NCBI GenBank assembly: GCA_009697495.1
Contig: SHUN01000226.1
Span: 1-5,798 of the forward strand
DNA: 5,798 bases
Origin: Bryobacterales bacterium
GTDB lineage: Bacteria > Acidobacteriota > Terriglobia > Bryobacterales > Bryobacteraceae
Direction of reading: 5' to 3'
The position numbers and the translations under genes are program-made. The notes below the pieces were generated by a model, which had not been told where the DNA came from, did no database searches, and saw nothing but the letters and a program-made list of their open reading frames with translations. Positions 1-5,798 of this stretch are shown one piece after another. Position 1 is the first letter of the stretch; each line of letters starts with the position of its first letter.

Positions 1-93
1 ACCATTTGGGTGACCTCCTTGGGGCCGGTCCGCGAAGCTGAAATCTTCGCGGCACTACTGTTTTACCCCATGTTCTCGAGGTCACCAAATGGT
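1..93. repeat. Nested inverted repeats, possible palindromic element or structured RNA
   Basis: The outer arms are 1-17 (ACCATTTGGGTGACCTC) and 78-93 (GAGGTCACCAAATGGT). They are complementary except for one extra G in the left arm. Inside them, TGGGG (20-24) can pair with CCCCA (66-70), and CCGCGAAG (30-37) pairs perfectly with CTTCGCGG (45-52) around a 7-base loop. The three stems nest, so the segment could fold as one long hairpin on either strand. It begins at the window edge, so the left arm may extend further. It lies downstream of the minus-strand gene ending at 140. A mobile palindromic repeat, a terminator-like structure or an RNA are all possible, and the sequence does not decide between them. 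Confidence 0.5.
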
Positions 94-96
94 TCA

Positions 97-122
97 CCGC
101 GTTTCCGCCCGCAAACGCGGGC
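97..122. other. Short hairpins downstream of the LamG gene
   Basis: Two mutually exclusive stems overlap here. One is CCGCGTTT (97-104) with AAACGCGG (113-120), an 8-base stem. The other is GCCCGC (107-112) with GCGGGC (117-122), a 6-base stem with an AAAC loop. They lie 18 bases past the stop codon of the minus-strand gene, where a terminator would be expected. No T-run follows on the minus strand, so a classical intrinsic terminator is not supported. Transcript-end structure is the most that can be inferred. Confidence 0.25.
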
Positions 123-139
123 ACGAAGCTGTGCATAGC

Positions 140-1593
140 TCAGGTGCCATTGACTACCAGTACCGTTTCATAGTCGCCATTCGAGATATCCGGCACCAGG
201 AAAACTAATTGATGCAAGCCGGGGAAGCCGGAGAGGCCGGAGTAGGCCGGCACCACGCTCGTCGTTTGCCCGTTGAGCGTAAGGCGGATTTCCGAGCTAT
301 TACTGAGCGGGTAGCCGCCGGTGCGCGGAGGGGGGATTTGGCCCGCAGGCACAGGCGGAGTCGTCGGGCCCAGCCCCGTTCCGTAGAGCACCACGTACTC
401 GCCGGGACGCGCGGGGCGGAGGGCTAAACCACTCAGAAAACCGTTGGTGCCGAAGAGATTGGGCGGGCCGATATAGGCGCTGCCGTCGTTGGCCGTGGCG
501 GCCAGATAGCGGCTGTTCTCGGGCGTGTAGCGGAAGACGGCTGGATTGATGCGGCGCGACTGCGTGGCGACGGTGGTGCTGCGTAGGGTGCTGTATTCCA
601 CCACGACGTTGACCGGGCCGTCCGGGAGATTATCGGGAGCGATGGCGTTGATCTGGCTGGAACTGGTGAAGGCGATGAAGGCTTCCTGATCGTTCACCAA
701 AACGCGGACGTTGTTGAGGCGGCGCGGCGCAATGTTGTTGACGAAGGACTGGCCCCAGTCGCCGAAGTCGTCACCGAGGTCGGAACCGAAGATGGAGAAG
801 AAGCCGCCGGGGGTGATGGCATTGGCGGCCGAGTAGGACGCGCTGTTGACGATGCCGGAACTCTGGAAGCCCGGCTTGGGCAGGCCGATGGTGGATGTGA
901 AGGGGGCGGCGTAAATGTCTCTAATTTCGGTGGCGCTCAGGGGTCCAGCGTAGACGCGAAAGAGCGCGATGCGGGCGGGCGCCCATTCATTGTCGTCATC
1001 GAGGAAGAGACGGACGAGTTGATCCGGGTTGAGGGCCGCGGCCATGACGCCAAGGTCGGTGGGATTGCGGGAAGCGACCAGACGGCCGTTGAGATAGAGG
1101 CTCACTTCCCCCCGGGCGCTTGACCATGACGACGTGGTAATAAATGCCGGCGACAAGTTTATCCTCCGCGCTGCTGCTGACGCCGGAGTGGTAGGTGAGG
1201 AAGCCGGAGGGGTCCAAGTAGAGGCCTTCGGAACGAGTGAGGTTGAGGCCATCGAAAATGCGACGCCAGCCCGTGCTGCCGGCGTTCATGGCGAAGATGA
1301 ACTCCATGGAATAGCTGTCGCGCGGGACCTTGTCTTTCGCCTGGTAAGTGAGCCCGCCCTGAGCGGAACGGGGGGGTGGCGGCACCCGCGACAGCGTAGA
1401 CGGTGCGGACTTGGCCGAAGACCGTGTCGGTGACAAAGTCATTGTTGCCGCTAGGGTTGGTTGCCGTTAGAACCGCGCTGCCAGCGCGCTGCGGATTGAG
1501 ATTGCCCTGAAAGAGGTAATTGGAAACTTGAACGGCATTTTGGGCCGGGAGGAGAGCCGAGGAAAGGAAGAGGATCGCGAACAATCTAACCAT
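140..1593 (-). pseudogene. Secreted LamG-domain protein with TIGR03437 C-terminal domain, frame broken twice
   Basis: The start chosen is the ATG at 1593, because it opens directly onto a Sec-type signal peptide (MVRLFAILFLSSALLPAQ). An in-frame ATG at 1617 would add eight polar residues. The reading frame changes at the 7-base G/C run at 1370-1376 and again at the 6-base run at 1108-1113. Removing one base from each run gives a continuous 483-residue protein. Residues of about 30-235 look like a concanavalin-type LamG domain: SMEFIFAMN, YYHVVMV, VSLYLNGRLV, then ARIALFRVY and LSATEIRDIY, the usual ending of such domains. Residues of about 247-483 match the Solibacter TIGR03437 C-terminal domain (IVNSASY, IFGSDL, SQINAIAP, YGTGLGP, GFPGLHQLVFLVP). 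The role is probably an exported or surface protein that binds carbohydrate or protein; TIGR03437 itself has no known function. Both breaks are single-base excesses in homopolymers, so sequencing error is as likely as a real pseudogene. Confidence 0.8.
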
Positions 1594-1717
1594 TTTCGAA
1601 GTGTACCAGCTTTCCATTACCCACAAACCAGAGCGCAAATCGAAGAGGCGGCGTGGCGTCTTATCGGCGCCGAGGACCGGATGTTGCTGGATCGGATGTC
1701 CGTTCTGAGCGTGCTGC

Positions 1718-1914
1718 GATAGGGTAAAAAGGAAGTGTTTGCGGAAAGGCCGCGAGGAAGGCGAACGCCAGATGCTCACCCGCCTGCTGACCACCCGTTT
1801 CGGACCGCTCCCGGCCGCGTCTCCGAGAAGATCGCCGCTGCAGGCATCGAATCCATCGGAGCTTGGAGCGTCCAACTCCTCACCGCCAATTCGCTCGAAG
1901 AGTCGTTTCGTTAA
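1718..1914 (+). pseudogene. 3' remnant of a DUF4351 / Rpn-family (PD-(D/E)XK-type) protein
   Basis: From 1718 one frame reads through KGREEGERQMLTRLLTTRFG to GPLPA (GCC at 1814-1816). The sense then continues in the next frame from 1816: RVSEKIAAAG, then AWSVQLLTANSLEESFR and a TAA stop at 1912-1914. Joined, this is the charged linker plus the DUF4351 pattern (leucine-rich segment, RFGPLP, an acidic/alanine helix, a W, then LLTA-x-SLEE-x-F), which ends many transposase_31/Rpn-like nuclease proteins. A single missing base near 1814-1818 accounts for the shift. No start codon, ribosome-binding site or nuclease domain can be traced upstream; a TGA at 1706 closes the first frame. It therefore looks like the tail of a gene whose 5' part was lost. 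The next gene starts 30 bases after its stop. I judged the family by motif recognition only. Confidence 0.6.
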
Positions 1915-1944
1915 TCCACGGCGGTGTGATAGCATTTTGCCAGC

Positions 1945-3060
1945 ATGCGCCTTCTTCTCCTACTCACACTACTCGCACCGCTCATCGCCCAAACCAAAAG
2001 CAACGGCAAAATCGTAAACGGCATCGAACGCCTCCTCTACGTCTCCAACAAAACCGGCGTTACCATCTACGACATCAACGACGGCCATAAGCAACTCCGC
2101 CAGTTCGACGTTCCCGATACGGCCAACTATAAAGGCATCTCCGCCAGCGTCTCGCTCGGCAAACTCTATCTCACTTCCAACCTCAAGGACGAACTCGTCT
2201 GCATCGATCTCGCCACCGACAAAATCGATTGGCGACGCCACTACGACGCCGGCTACGCCGACAGCCAGGCCATCACCCCCGACGGCAAAACGCTCTACGT
2301 CCCCATGCGCGATTCCGATAGCTGGTGGGCCATTGATGCCGCCACCGGAGACGTGAAAGCCAAAATCGTTACCGAACACGGAAAGCATTACACAGACCAC
2401 CCAATCCTCGGCATCGGCCCCCACAACACTTGGATGAGCGTCGATGGCAACCGAGTTTACATGTCCATTCTCACCGTTCCCTGGATCTATATCGCCGACA
2501 CGCGTACCAATAAAGTCATCGGCAGAGCCGGCCCATTCGGAAAGGGAATTCGTCCTTTCGCCGTCAGCGACAATGAAAAATACATCTACGCCAACGTCGA
2601 TTGGCTCCTCGGCTTCGAAGTCGCTGAAGGCCGCACCAGCAAGGGCTTCGGCGGCAAAGTCCTTCACCGCGTCGAAGGGAAAACGCCTCCAGGGCGTTTG
2701 GCCCAATTGCCGAACCTCCCGCCGAAGAAGCCGCACAGCACCGATAGTCACGGCATCAACCTCCGCCCCGATCAGAAGGAGGTCTGGTTCGTCGATGGCG
2801 TCTTCGGCTACGTCTACGCCTGGGACGTTTCCAAACTCCCGCCAACGCACGTCGCCGACATGCCAATCTTCAAAGACCCCAGCGAAAAGCCCAAGCCCGG
2901 CTGGGTCTCCTTCAGCCTTGATGGCAAGTACGCCTACCCCGATGGCGGCGTTGTCTACGACGCGATGACCCACAAAGTGGTGACTTACATTCCCACCAGC
3001 GAAAAGCTGATCGAGATCCAGTTCCGCAACGGCAAGCCCATCAAGGCCGGCCACCGGTAA
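1945..3060 (+). CDS. Exported YncE/YVTN-like beta-propeller protein
   Basis: The 371-residue protein starts with a Sec-type signal peptide (MRLLLLLTLLAPLIAQ, residues 1-16), which supports the ATG at 1945; no good Shine-Dalgarno sequence precedes it. The mature part consists of repeated four-strand beta-propeller units: LYVSNKTGVTIYDI (31-44), LYLTSNLKDELVCIDLATD (74-92), ITPDGKTLYVPMRDS (110-124), VYMSILTVPWIYIADTRTNK (171-190), KYIYANVDWLLGFEV (212-226), EVWFVDGVFGYVYAWDV (279-295) and FSLDGKYAYPDGGVVYD (323-339). The x-PDGK-x-LYV pattern is typical of YncE/YVTN repeat proteins. Histidines at 152, 160, 264 and 269 cluster in TDHPILGIGPH and HSTDSHG and could be functional. No haem motif or PQQ-site signature was seen. 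It is the first gene of a tight cluster with a cytochrome-domain gene (8-base gap) and a flavoprotein gene, suggesting a scaffold or sensor role in an extracytoplasmic redox unit. The actual ligand is unknown. Confidence 0.85.
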   Translation: MRLLLLLTLLAPLIAQTKSNGKIVNGIERLLYVSNKTGVTIYDINDGHKQLRQFDVPDTANYKGISASVSLGKLYLTSNLKDELVCIDLATDKIDWRRHYDAGYADSQAITPDGKTLYVPMRDSDSWWAIDAATGDVKAKIVTEHGKHYTDHPILGIGPHNTWMSVDGNRVYMSILTVPWIYIADTRTNKVIGRAGPFGKGIRPFAVSDNEKYIYANVDWLLGFEVAEGRTSKGFGGKVLHRVEGKTPPGRLAQLPNLPPKKPHSTDSHGINLRPDQKEVWFVDGVFGYVYAWDVSKLPPTHVADMPIFKDPSEKPKPGWVSFSLDGKYAYPDGGVVYDAMTHKVVTYIPTSEKLIEIQFRNGKPIKAGHR

Positions 3061-3068
3061 CGGCCGTC

Positions 3069-3695
3069 ATGGTCAGCTTTCACGCCGACGTCGCCCCCAT
3101 CTTCGCCATGCACTGCAACGGCTGCCACGGCGAGGCGGGCAAGCTCAGTCTGCGATCACACAGCGATGCGCTGCGCGGCGGAAACCTGGGCAAAATTATC
3201 ATTGCCGGCGACGCCGAACGCAGCCTGTTAATTCACTTCGTCGACGGCCGCCGCGGTGAAGCTCACCGCATGCCCATCGGTGGCCGTCCGCTCTCCGCCC
3301 GCCAAATCGAAACCCTGCGCCGATGGATTGACGAAGGCGCTAAAACGGACGCTCCCGCCGCCAAACAAATCCTCCGCCGCACGGACGTCAGCCTTCCCAC
3401 TCGCATTACCTGCCGCATCCCCGTCTCGGCCTATCTCACAATTGAACTTCTCCACCCCGCAACCGGCGCCGTTCTTTGGTCCGAAACCGCGTCACTCAAG
3501 TCCCCGCCGGAGCAAAACGACGCCGGCCCGCCCGGCCAACCGCTCCATTGGGACCTCCGCCAAGCACCGGGTTGGCCTGCGACCGTCAACGTCCAACTTT
3601 CCATCGAGCACGCCGCCAGCCTGTGGAAAAGTGGTGCCAGGCACCACTTTTCCACAGGCCTCCCATTCGGAGTAACATTACCCGCGATACCATAG
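3069..3695 (+). CDS. Single-haem c-type cytochrome domain protein (planctomycete-cytochrome type), no visible signal peptide
   Basis: The 208-residue product carries one CxxCH haem-attachment motif (CNGCH, residues 16-20) within VAPIFAMHCNGCHGEAGKLS. It continues with LRSHSDALRGGN, SLLIHFV, HRMPIGG (Met68 is the likely distal haem ligand) and LSARQIETLRRWIDEGA (76-91). This order is characteristic of the planctomycete-cytochrome PSCyt1 domain. Residues of about 105-183 are strand-rich (ITCRIPVSAYLTIELLHP, VNVQLSIEHA) and may form a small beta-sandwich. Haem attachment occurs outside the cytoplasm, yet the ATG at 3069 leads straight into the haem domain, and the frame upstream encodes a polar, proline/arginine-rich stretch rather than a signal peptide. 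No clear Shine-Dalgarno sequence is present; the start lies 8 bases after the beta-propeller stop, so translation may be coupled. Codons 184-197 are made of a perfect palindrome, so the C-terminus is probably altered by an insertion. Likely role: electron transfer alongside the downstream flavoprotein. Confidence 0.8.
   Translation: MVSFHADVAPIFAMHCNGCHGEAGKLSLRSHSDALRGGNLGKIIIAGDAERSLLIHFVDGRRGEAHRMPIGGRPLSARQIETLRRWIDEGAKTDAPAAKQILRRTDVSLPTRITCRIPVSAYLTIELLHPATGAVLWSETASLKSPPEQNDAGPPGQPLHWDLRQAPGWPATVNVQLSIEHAASLWKSGARHHFSTGLPFGVTLPAIP
3619..3659. repeat. Perfect 41-base palindrome (REP/MITE-like) inside the cytochrome gene
   Basis: The arms 3619-3638 and 3640-3659 are exact reverse complements of 20 bases each around a single central A at 3639. 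The core contains AAAAGTGGTGCC followed by the mirrored GGCACCACTTTT. It forms residues 184-197 of the cytochrome protein, ending 33 bases before its stop codon. Such a long perfect hairpin is not expected from coding constraint. It looks like an inserted palindromic repeat of the REP or MITE kind that happens to keep the frame open. As RNA it would form a very stable hairpin just ahead of the flavoprotein start at 3702, so it could also affect operon mRNA stability or partial termination; it has no T-run of the usual kind directly after the stem. Confidence 0.85.
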
Positions 3696-3698
3696 GAA
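3694..3698 (+). promoter_or_regulatory. Ribosome-binding site for the flavoprotein gene, overlapping the cytochrome stop
   Basis: AGGAA lies three bases before the ATG at 3702 and shares its first bases with the TAG stop of the cytochrome gene (3693-3695). Ribosomes ending the upstream gene would cover this site, so translational coupling is likely. It is the only convincing Shine-Dalgarno-like site in the three-gene cluster, although its spacing is short. Confidence 0.55.
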
Positions 3699-3701
3699 CC
3701 G

Positions 3702-5339
3702 ATGATTTTCCGCCTCGTCCCGTTCCTCATCGCCGTCACCCTCGCCGCCGCCCCGCGCCACTCCGACGTCTTGATCTACGGCTGCACATCCGGGGCCATC
3801 ACCGCCGCCGTTCAAGTGAAAAAAATGGGGAAGACCGTTCAACTCGTCTGCCCCGAAAAGCACCTCGGCGGCCTCACCGCCGGTGGCCTCGGATGGAGCG
3901 ATACCGGCAACAAATCCGTCATCGGCGGTCTCTCACGGGAGTTCTACCATCGCGTCTGGAAACTCTACGATCAACCCTCCGCCTGGCGCTGGCAAAAACG
4001 CGAAGAATACGGCAACAAAGGGCAGGGAACTCCCGCACTCGACATCACCGGCCGAACCATGTGGGTCTTCGAACCCCATGTCGCCGAAAAGGTCTATGAG
4101 GATTGGGTCAAGGAACTCAAAATCCCAATCGTCCGAAACGCTTGGCTCGACCGCGAGAAAGGCGTCACCATGCACGGCGGCAACATCACGGAAATCCGTA
4201 CCCTCGACGGCAAATCCTACACCGCCAAAATCTTCATGGACGCCACTTACGAAGGCGATCTCATGGCCGCCTCGGGCGTCGATTATCACGTCGGCCGCGA
4301 AGCAACCAAAACCTACAACGAAGAATGGAACGGCGTCCAAACCGGAGTCCTTCATCATCGCCATCACTTTGGCGCCGTCAAATCCCCCATCTCTCCCTAC
4401 CTAATCCCCGGCGACCCGAAAAGCGGCGTCCTCCCCCGCATCAGCACCGAAGCCCCAGGCGTCAAGGGCGACGCCGACAAAAAAGTCCAGGCCTACTGCT
4501 TCCGCATGTGTCTAACGCAGGTTCCGGCCAACCGCGTTCCGTTCCCCAAACCCGCCAACTATAACCCCAAAGAGTACGAACTACTCGCCCGCGTCTTCGA
4601 TGCCGGCTGGCGCGAGACATTCCAGAAGTTCGACAGGATTCCCAACGGCAAAACAGATACTAATAACCACGGCCCCTTCTCCACCGATAACATCGGCCGT
4701 AACTGGGACTACCCCGAAGCCACTTACTCCCGCCGCCGGGAAATCTTTCAGGAACATATAAATTACCAGCAAGGACTTTTCTATTTCATCGCCAATGACC
4801 CTAAAGTCCCCGCCGATGTCCGTAACGAGTTCGCCAAATGGGGCCTCGCCAAAGACGAATTCAAATCCACGAATAATTGGCCTCATCAAATGTATATCCG
4901 TGAAGCGCGCCGCATGATCGGCCGCTATGTCATGACCGAAAATGAACTGACCAAAAAACGCGCCACTCCGGAATCCGTCGGCATGGGCTCCTACGGCATC
5001 GATTCGCATAACATCCAACGCTACATCACCCCCGAAGGCTACGTGCAGAATGAAGGCGATATCGGTGTCAGCACCAATGGTCCCTATCAAATTTCTTACG
5101 GCTCATTAGTCCCCAGGAAAGGCCAGGCGGCGAACCTGCTCGTCCCCGTCTGCCTCTCCAGTTCTCACATCGCCTACGGTTCCATCCGCATGGAACCGGT
5201 CTTCATGATCCTCGGCCAATCCGCCGCCACCGCCGCCGTCATAGCCATCGACGCCAAAATAGCTGTCCAGGACGTTCCGTACGATAAACTTCGCGCCCGG
5301 CTGCTCGCCGACGGACAAGTCCTGGAGTACAAGCCATAA
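3702..5339 (+). CDS. Exported FAD-dependent oxidoreductase (FAD_oxidored family)
   Basis: The 545-residue protein starts with a hydrophobic leader (MIFRLVPFLIAVTLAAAP, about residues 1-18). It has no twin arginine, so Sec export is suggested even though many exported flavoproteins use Tat. The FAD-binding Rossmann fold follows at once: DVLIYGCTSGAITAAVQVKK (22-41), with a G-x-x-x-G-x-x-x-A type dinucleotide loop, then LVCPEKHLGGLTAGGLG (48-64). The second FAD contact region is KIFMDATYEGDLMAASGV (176-193), the D-A-T-x-x-G-D-L-x-A signature of this family. The C-terminal FAD segment is RMEPVFMILGQSAATAAV (496-513). A histidine cluster HHRHH lies at 218-222, and Cys266 and Cys270 sit in AYCFRMC. 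Length and domain order fit a complete family member. Members are common in Acidobacteriota and Planctomycetes; their substrates are mostly undefined, and annotations such as xanthan lyase are unreliable. It starts 6 bases after the cytochrome stop, consistent with electron transfer to that protein. Confidence 0.88.
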   Translation: MIFRLVPFLIAVTLAAAPRHSDVLIYGCTSGAITAAVQVKKMGKTVQLVCPEKHLGGLTAGGLGWSDTGNKSVIGGLSREFYHRVWKLYDQPSAWRWQKREEYGNKGQGTPALDITGRTMWVFEPHVAEKVYEDWVKELKIPIVRNAWLDREKGVTMHGGNITEIRTLDGKSYTAKIFMDATYEGDLMAASGVDYHVGREATKTYNEEWNGVQTGVLHHRHHFGAVKSPISPYLIPGDPKSGVLPRISTEAPGVKGDADKKVQAYCFRMCLTQVPANRVPFPKPANYNPKEYELLARVFDAGWRETFQKFDRIPNGKTDTNNHGPFSTDNIGRNWDYPEATYSRRREIFQEHINYQQGLFYFIANDPKVPADVRNEFAKWGLAKDEFKSTNNWPHQMYIREARRMIGRYVMTENELTKKRATPESVGMGSYGIDSHNIQRYITPEGYVQNEGDIGVSTNGPYQISYGSLVPRKGQAANLLVPVCLSSSHIAYGSIRMEPVFMILGQSAATAAVIAIDAKIAVQDVPYDKLRARLLADGQVLEYKP

Positions 5340-5541
5340 CCGCAATCGCAACCGGTGCTATTGCCGATATACGTTTGAGGGATCCAAAAGCATTCACGCC
5401 ACGCCAAAATTGTGTTCAAAGGCCCCGATGGCCACCCCGCCGGCTTCGGTAAAGACAAGCCGCCCGTCCTTCGCCAAAGCTGCCAGAAGCCAAAACGACA
5501 TGACGTTTCCCCCGTCCGAGCTACTCGCTTTCCCTTCCGCC

Positions 5542-5598
5542 GTCAAGAAACTCCGCGCACGCATCCTCTCAGACGGCCAGATCCTGGAATTTAAGCCG
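5542..5598 (+). pseudogene. Duplicate fragment of the FAD oxidoreductase C-terminus
   Basis: The 19 codons read VKKLRARILSDGQILEFKP. They align without gaps to the last 19 residues of the intact flavoprotein (YDKLRARLLADGQVLEYKP, 5280-5336): 13 of 19 residues and, by my hand count, 39 of 57 bases are identical. The substitutions are conservative (I/L, I/V, F/Y, S/A) and many are silent third-position changes, so the copy evolved as coding sequence before decaying. The expected stop is missing: the frame reads on into PQLYS. No other part of the flavoprotein is visible in 5340-5541. It is best read as the residual end of a paralogous flavoprotein gene that once stood downstream. Confidence 0.6.
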
Positions 5599-5640
5599 CC
5601 GCAGCTGTATTCCGCTTCAGCGCGGCTTGTGTATTTTCTT
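5593..5640 (+). terminator. Possible terminator between converging genes
   Basis: AAGCCGC (5593-5599) pairs with GCGGCTT (5622-5628), and inside it GCTG (5604-5607) pairs with CAGC (5618-5621). On the plus strand the stem is followed by the T-rich stretch GTGTATTTTCTT (5629-5640). It lies after the flavoprotein gene and its duplicate fragment, where a terminator for plus-strand transcripts is expected. On the minus strand the hairpin overlaps the last codons and stop of the small gene ending at 5617. The interrupted stem and long inner loop make this a weak call. Confidence 0.3.
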
Positions 5641-5793
5641 GCATTCTTCCAACACTTCCCGATGATCCTCATGCACGAATGGGCAGTCAAACACCGCGCT
5701 GTCCAGACTGAAATGTGGACACTTGTCCGGCACTTCCTTCCTATCCTTCTTCGGAATAGGAGTAACGCTAGAAATCTGCGTCAACGCCCGCAT
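5617..5793 (-). CDS. Small Cys/His-rich hypothetical protein, possibly 5'-partial
   Basis: The frame gives 58 residues from the ATG at 5793 to a TGA at 5617-5619. It stays open to the window edge, so the true start may lie outside. The sequence is protein-like: MRALTQISSVTPIPKKDRKE (1-20), VPDKCPHFSLDSAVFDCPFV (21-40), then HEDHREVLEECKKIHKPR. Seven potential metal ligands cluster in the second half: C25, H27, C37, H41, H44, C51 and H55 (C-x-H, then C-x3-H-x2-H, then C-x3-H). A small zinc- or iron-binding fold is possible, but I do not recognise the family. Its codons often end in G or T, unlike the C-ending codons of the three-gene cluster, which may indicate a different origin. Only GGG is visible as a possible ribosome-binding site before the ATG. 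It converges on the flavoprotein operon. Confidence 0.45.
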   Translation of the reverse strand: MRALTQISSVTPIPKKDRKEVPDKCPHFSLDSAVFDCPFVHEDHREVLEECKKIHKPR

Positions 5794-5798
5794 CGCCC

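Noticed and set aside
1..93. Integron attC site
   Set aside because: The nested stems recall attC, but the conserved GTT-ending and AAC-ending core boxes are absent and no integron integrase is nearby.
209..427. A 72-codon plus-strand frame opposite the LamG gene, rich in GCCGG repeats
   Set aside because: The apparent repeats come from the codons of the conserved SGLSGFPGLH motif on the other strand; the plus-strand product is low-complexity A/R/G.
1594..1944. Defined promoters for the divergent genes
   Set aside because: Both genes must be transcribed from this gap, but I found no pair of -35 and -10 boxes good enough to place a promoter on either strand.
1969..3054. A 361-codon open frame antisense to the beta-propeller gene
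   Set aside because: It mirrors the sense gene almost exactly, has no leader or recognisable motif, and long antisense frames are expected where sense codons nearly all end in C or G. The sense product has clear propeller repeats and a signal peptide.
3476..4099. A 207-codon plus-strand frame spanning the cytochrome/flavoprotein junction
   Set aside because: Its product is dominated by R, P and H, the usual sign of an out-of-frame reading of GC-rich genes, and both overlapped genes have strong family motifs.
5394..5501. A 35-codon minus-strand frame (MSFWLLAALAKDGRLVFTEA to NFGVA) preceded by a GGGGGA ribosome-site-like stretch
   Set aside because: The composition is protein-like and the spacing is good, but it is too short to judge, I recognise no family, and it lies in a stretch of gene debris. 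A homology search could revive it.

Overview
The window looks like chromosomal DNA from a soil-type Acidobacteriota, most likely the Solibacter/Bryobacter branch. The main reason is the C-terminal domain of the first gene: it has an N-S-A-S-Y opening, an IFG-x-x-L motif, a GTGLG motif and a GFPGLHQ motif, as in the Solibacter-expanded TIGR03437 family. The DNA is GC-rich, codons in the larger genes mostly end in C, and several genes encode exported proteins. The genus is inference; no rRNA or marker gene is present.

Layout, left to right. Positions 1-122 hold nested inverted repeats and short hairpins. Positions 140-1593 (minus strand) hold a secreted LamG plus TIGR03437 protein whose frame is broken twice, each time at a G/C homopolymer. 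The divergent gap 1594-1944 (351 bases) contains the 3' end of a DUF4351/Rpn-type gene (1718-1914, plus strand, one internal frameshift). I see nothing recognisable in 1594-1717. Positions 1945-5339 (plus strand) are a tight three-gene cluster: an exported YncE/YVTN-like beta-propeller, a single-haem c-type cytochrome domain protein of the planctomycete-cytochrome type, and an exported FAD-dependent oxidoreductase (FAD_oxidored family). The intergenic distances are 8 and 6 bases, and the last ribosome-binding site overlaps the preceding stop codon, so this is almost certainly one operon. Positions 5340-5616 carry no intact gene but include a 19-codon copy of the oxidoreductase C-terminus (5542-5598). 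Positions 5617-5793 (minus strand) encode a small Cys/His-rich protein that may continue beyond the window.

How the genes may work together: a flavin dehydrogenase, a haem protein and a beta-propeller would form a plausible extracytoplasmic redox unit, with substrate oxidised by the flavoprotein and electrons passed to the cytochrome. The substrate cannot be read from the sequence. The cytochrome has no visible signal peptide of its own, which conflicts with this model and needs explaining. A perfect 41-base palindrome lies inside the 3' end of the cytochrome gene and resembles a REP/MITE-like insertion that was kept in frame.

No tRNA, rRNA, CRISPR array, transposase or phage gene is visible.
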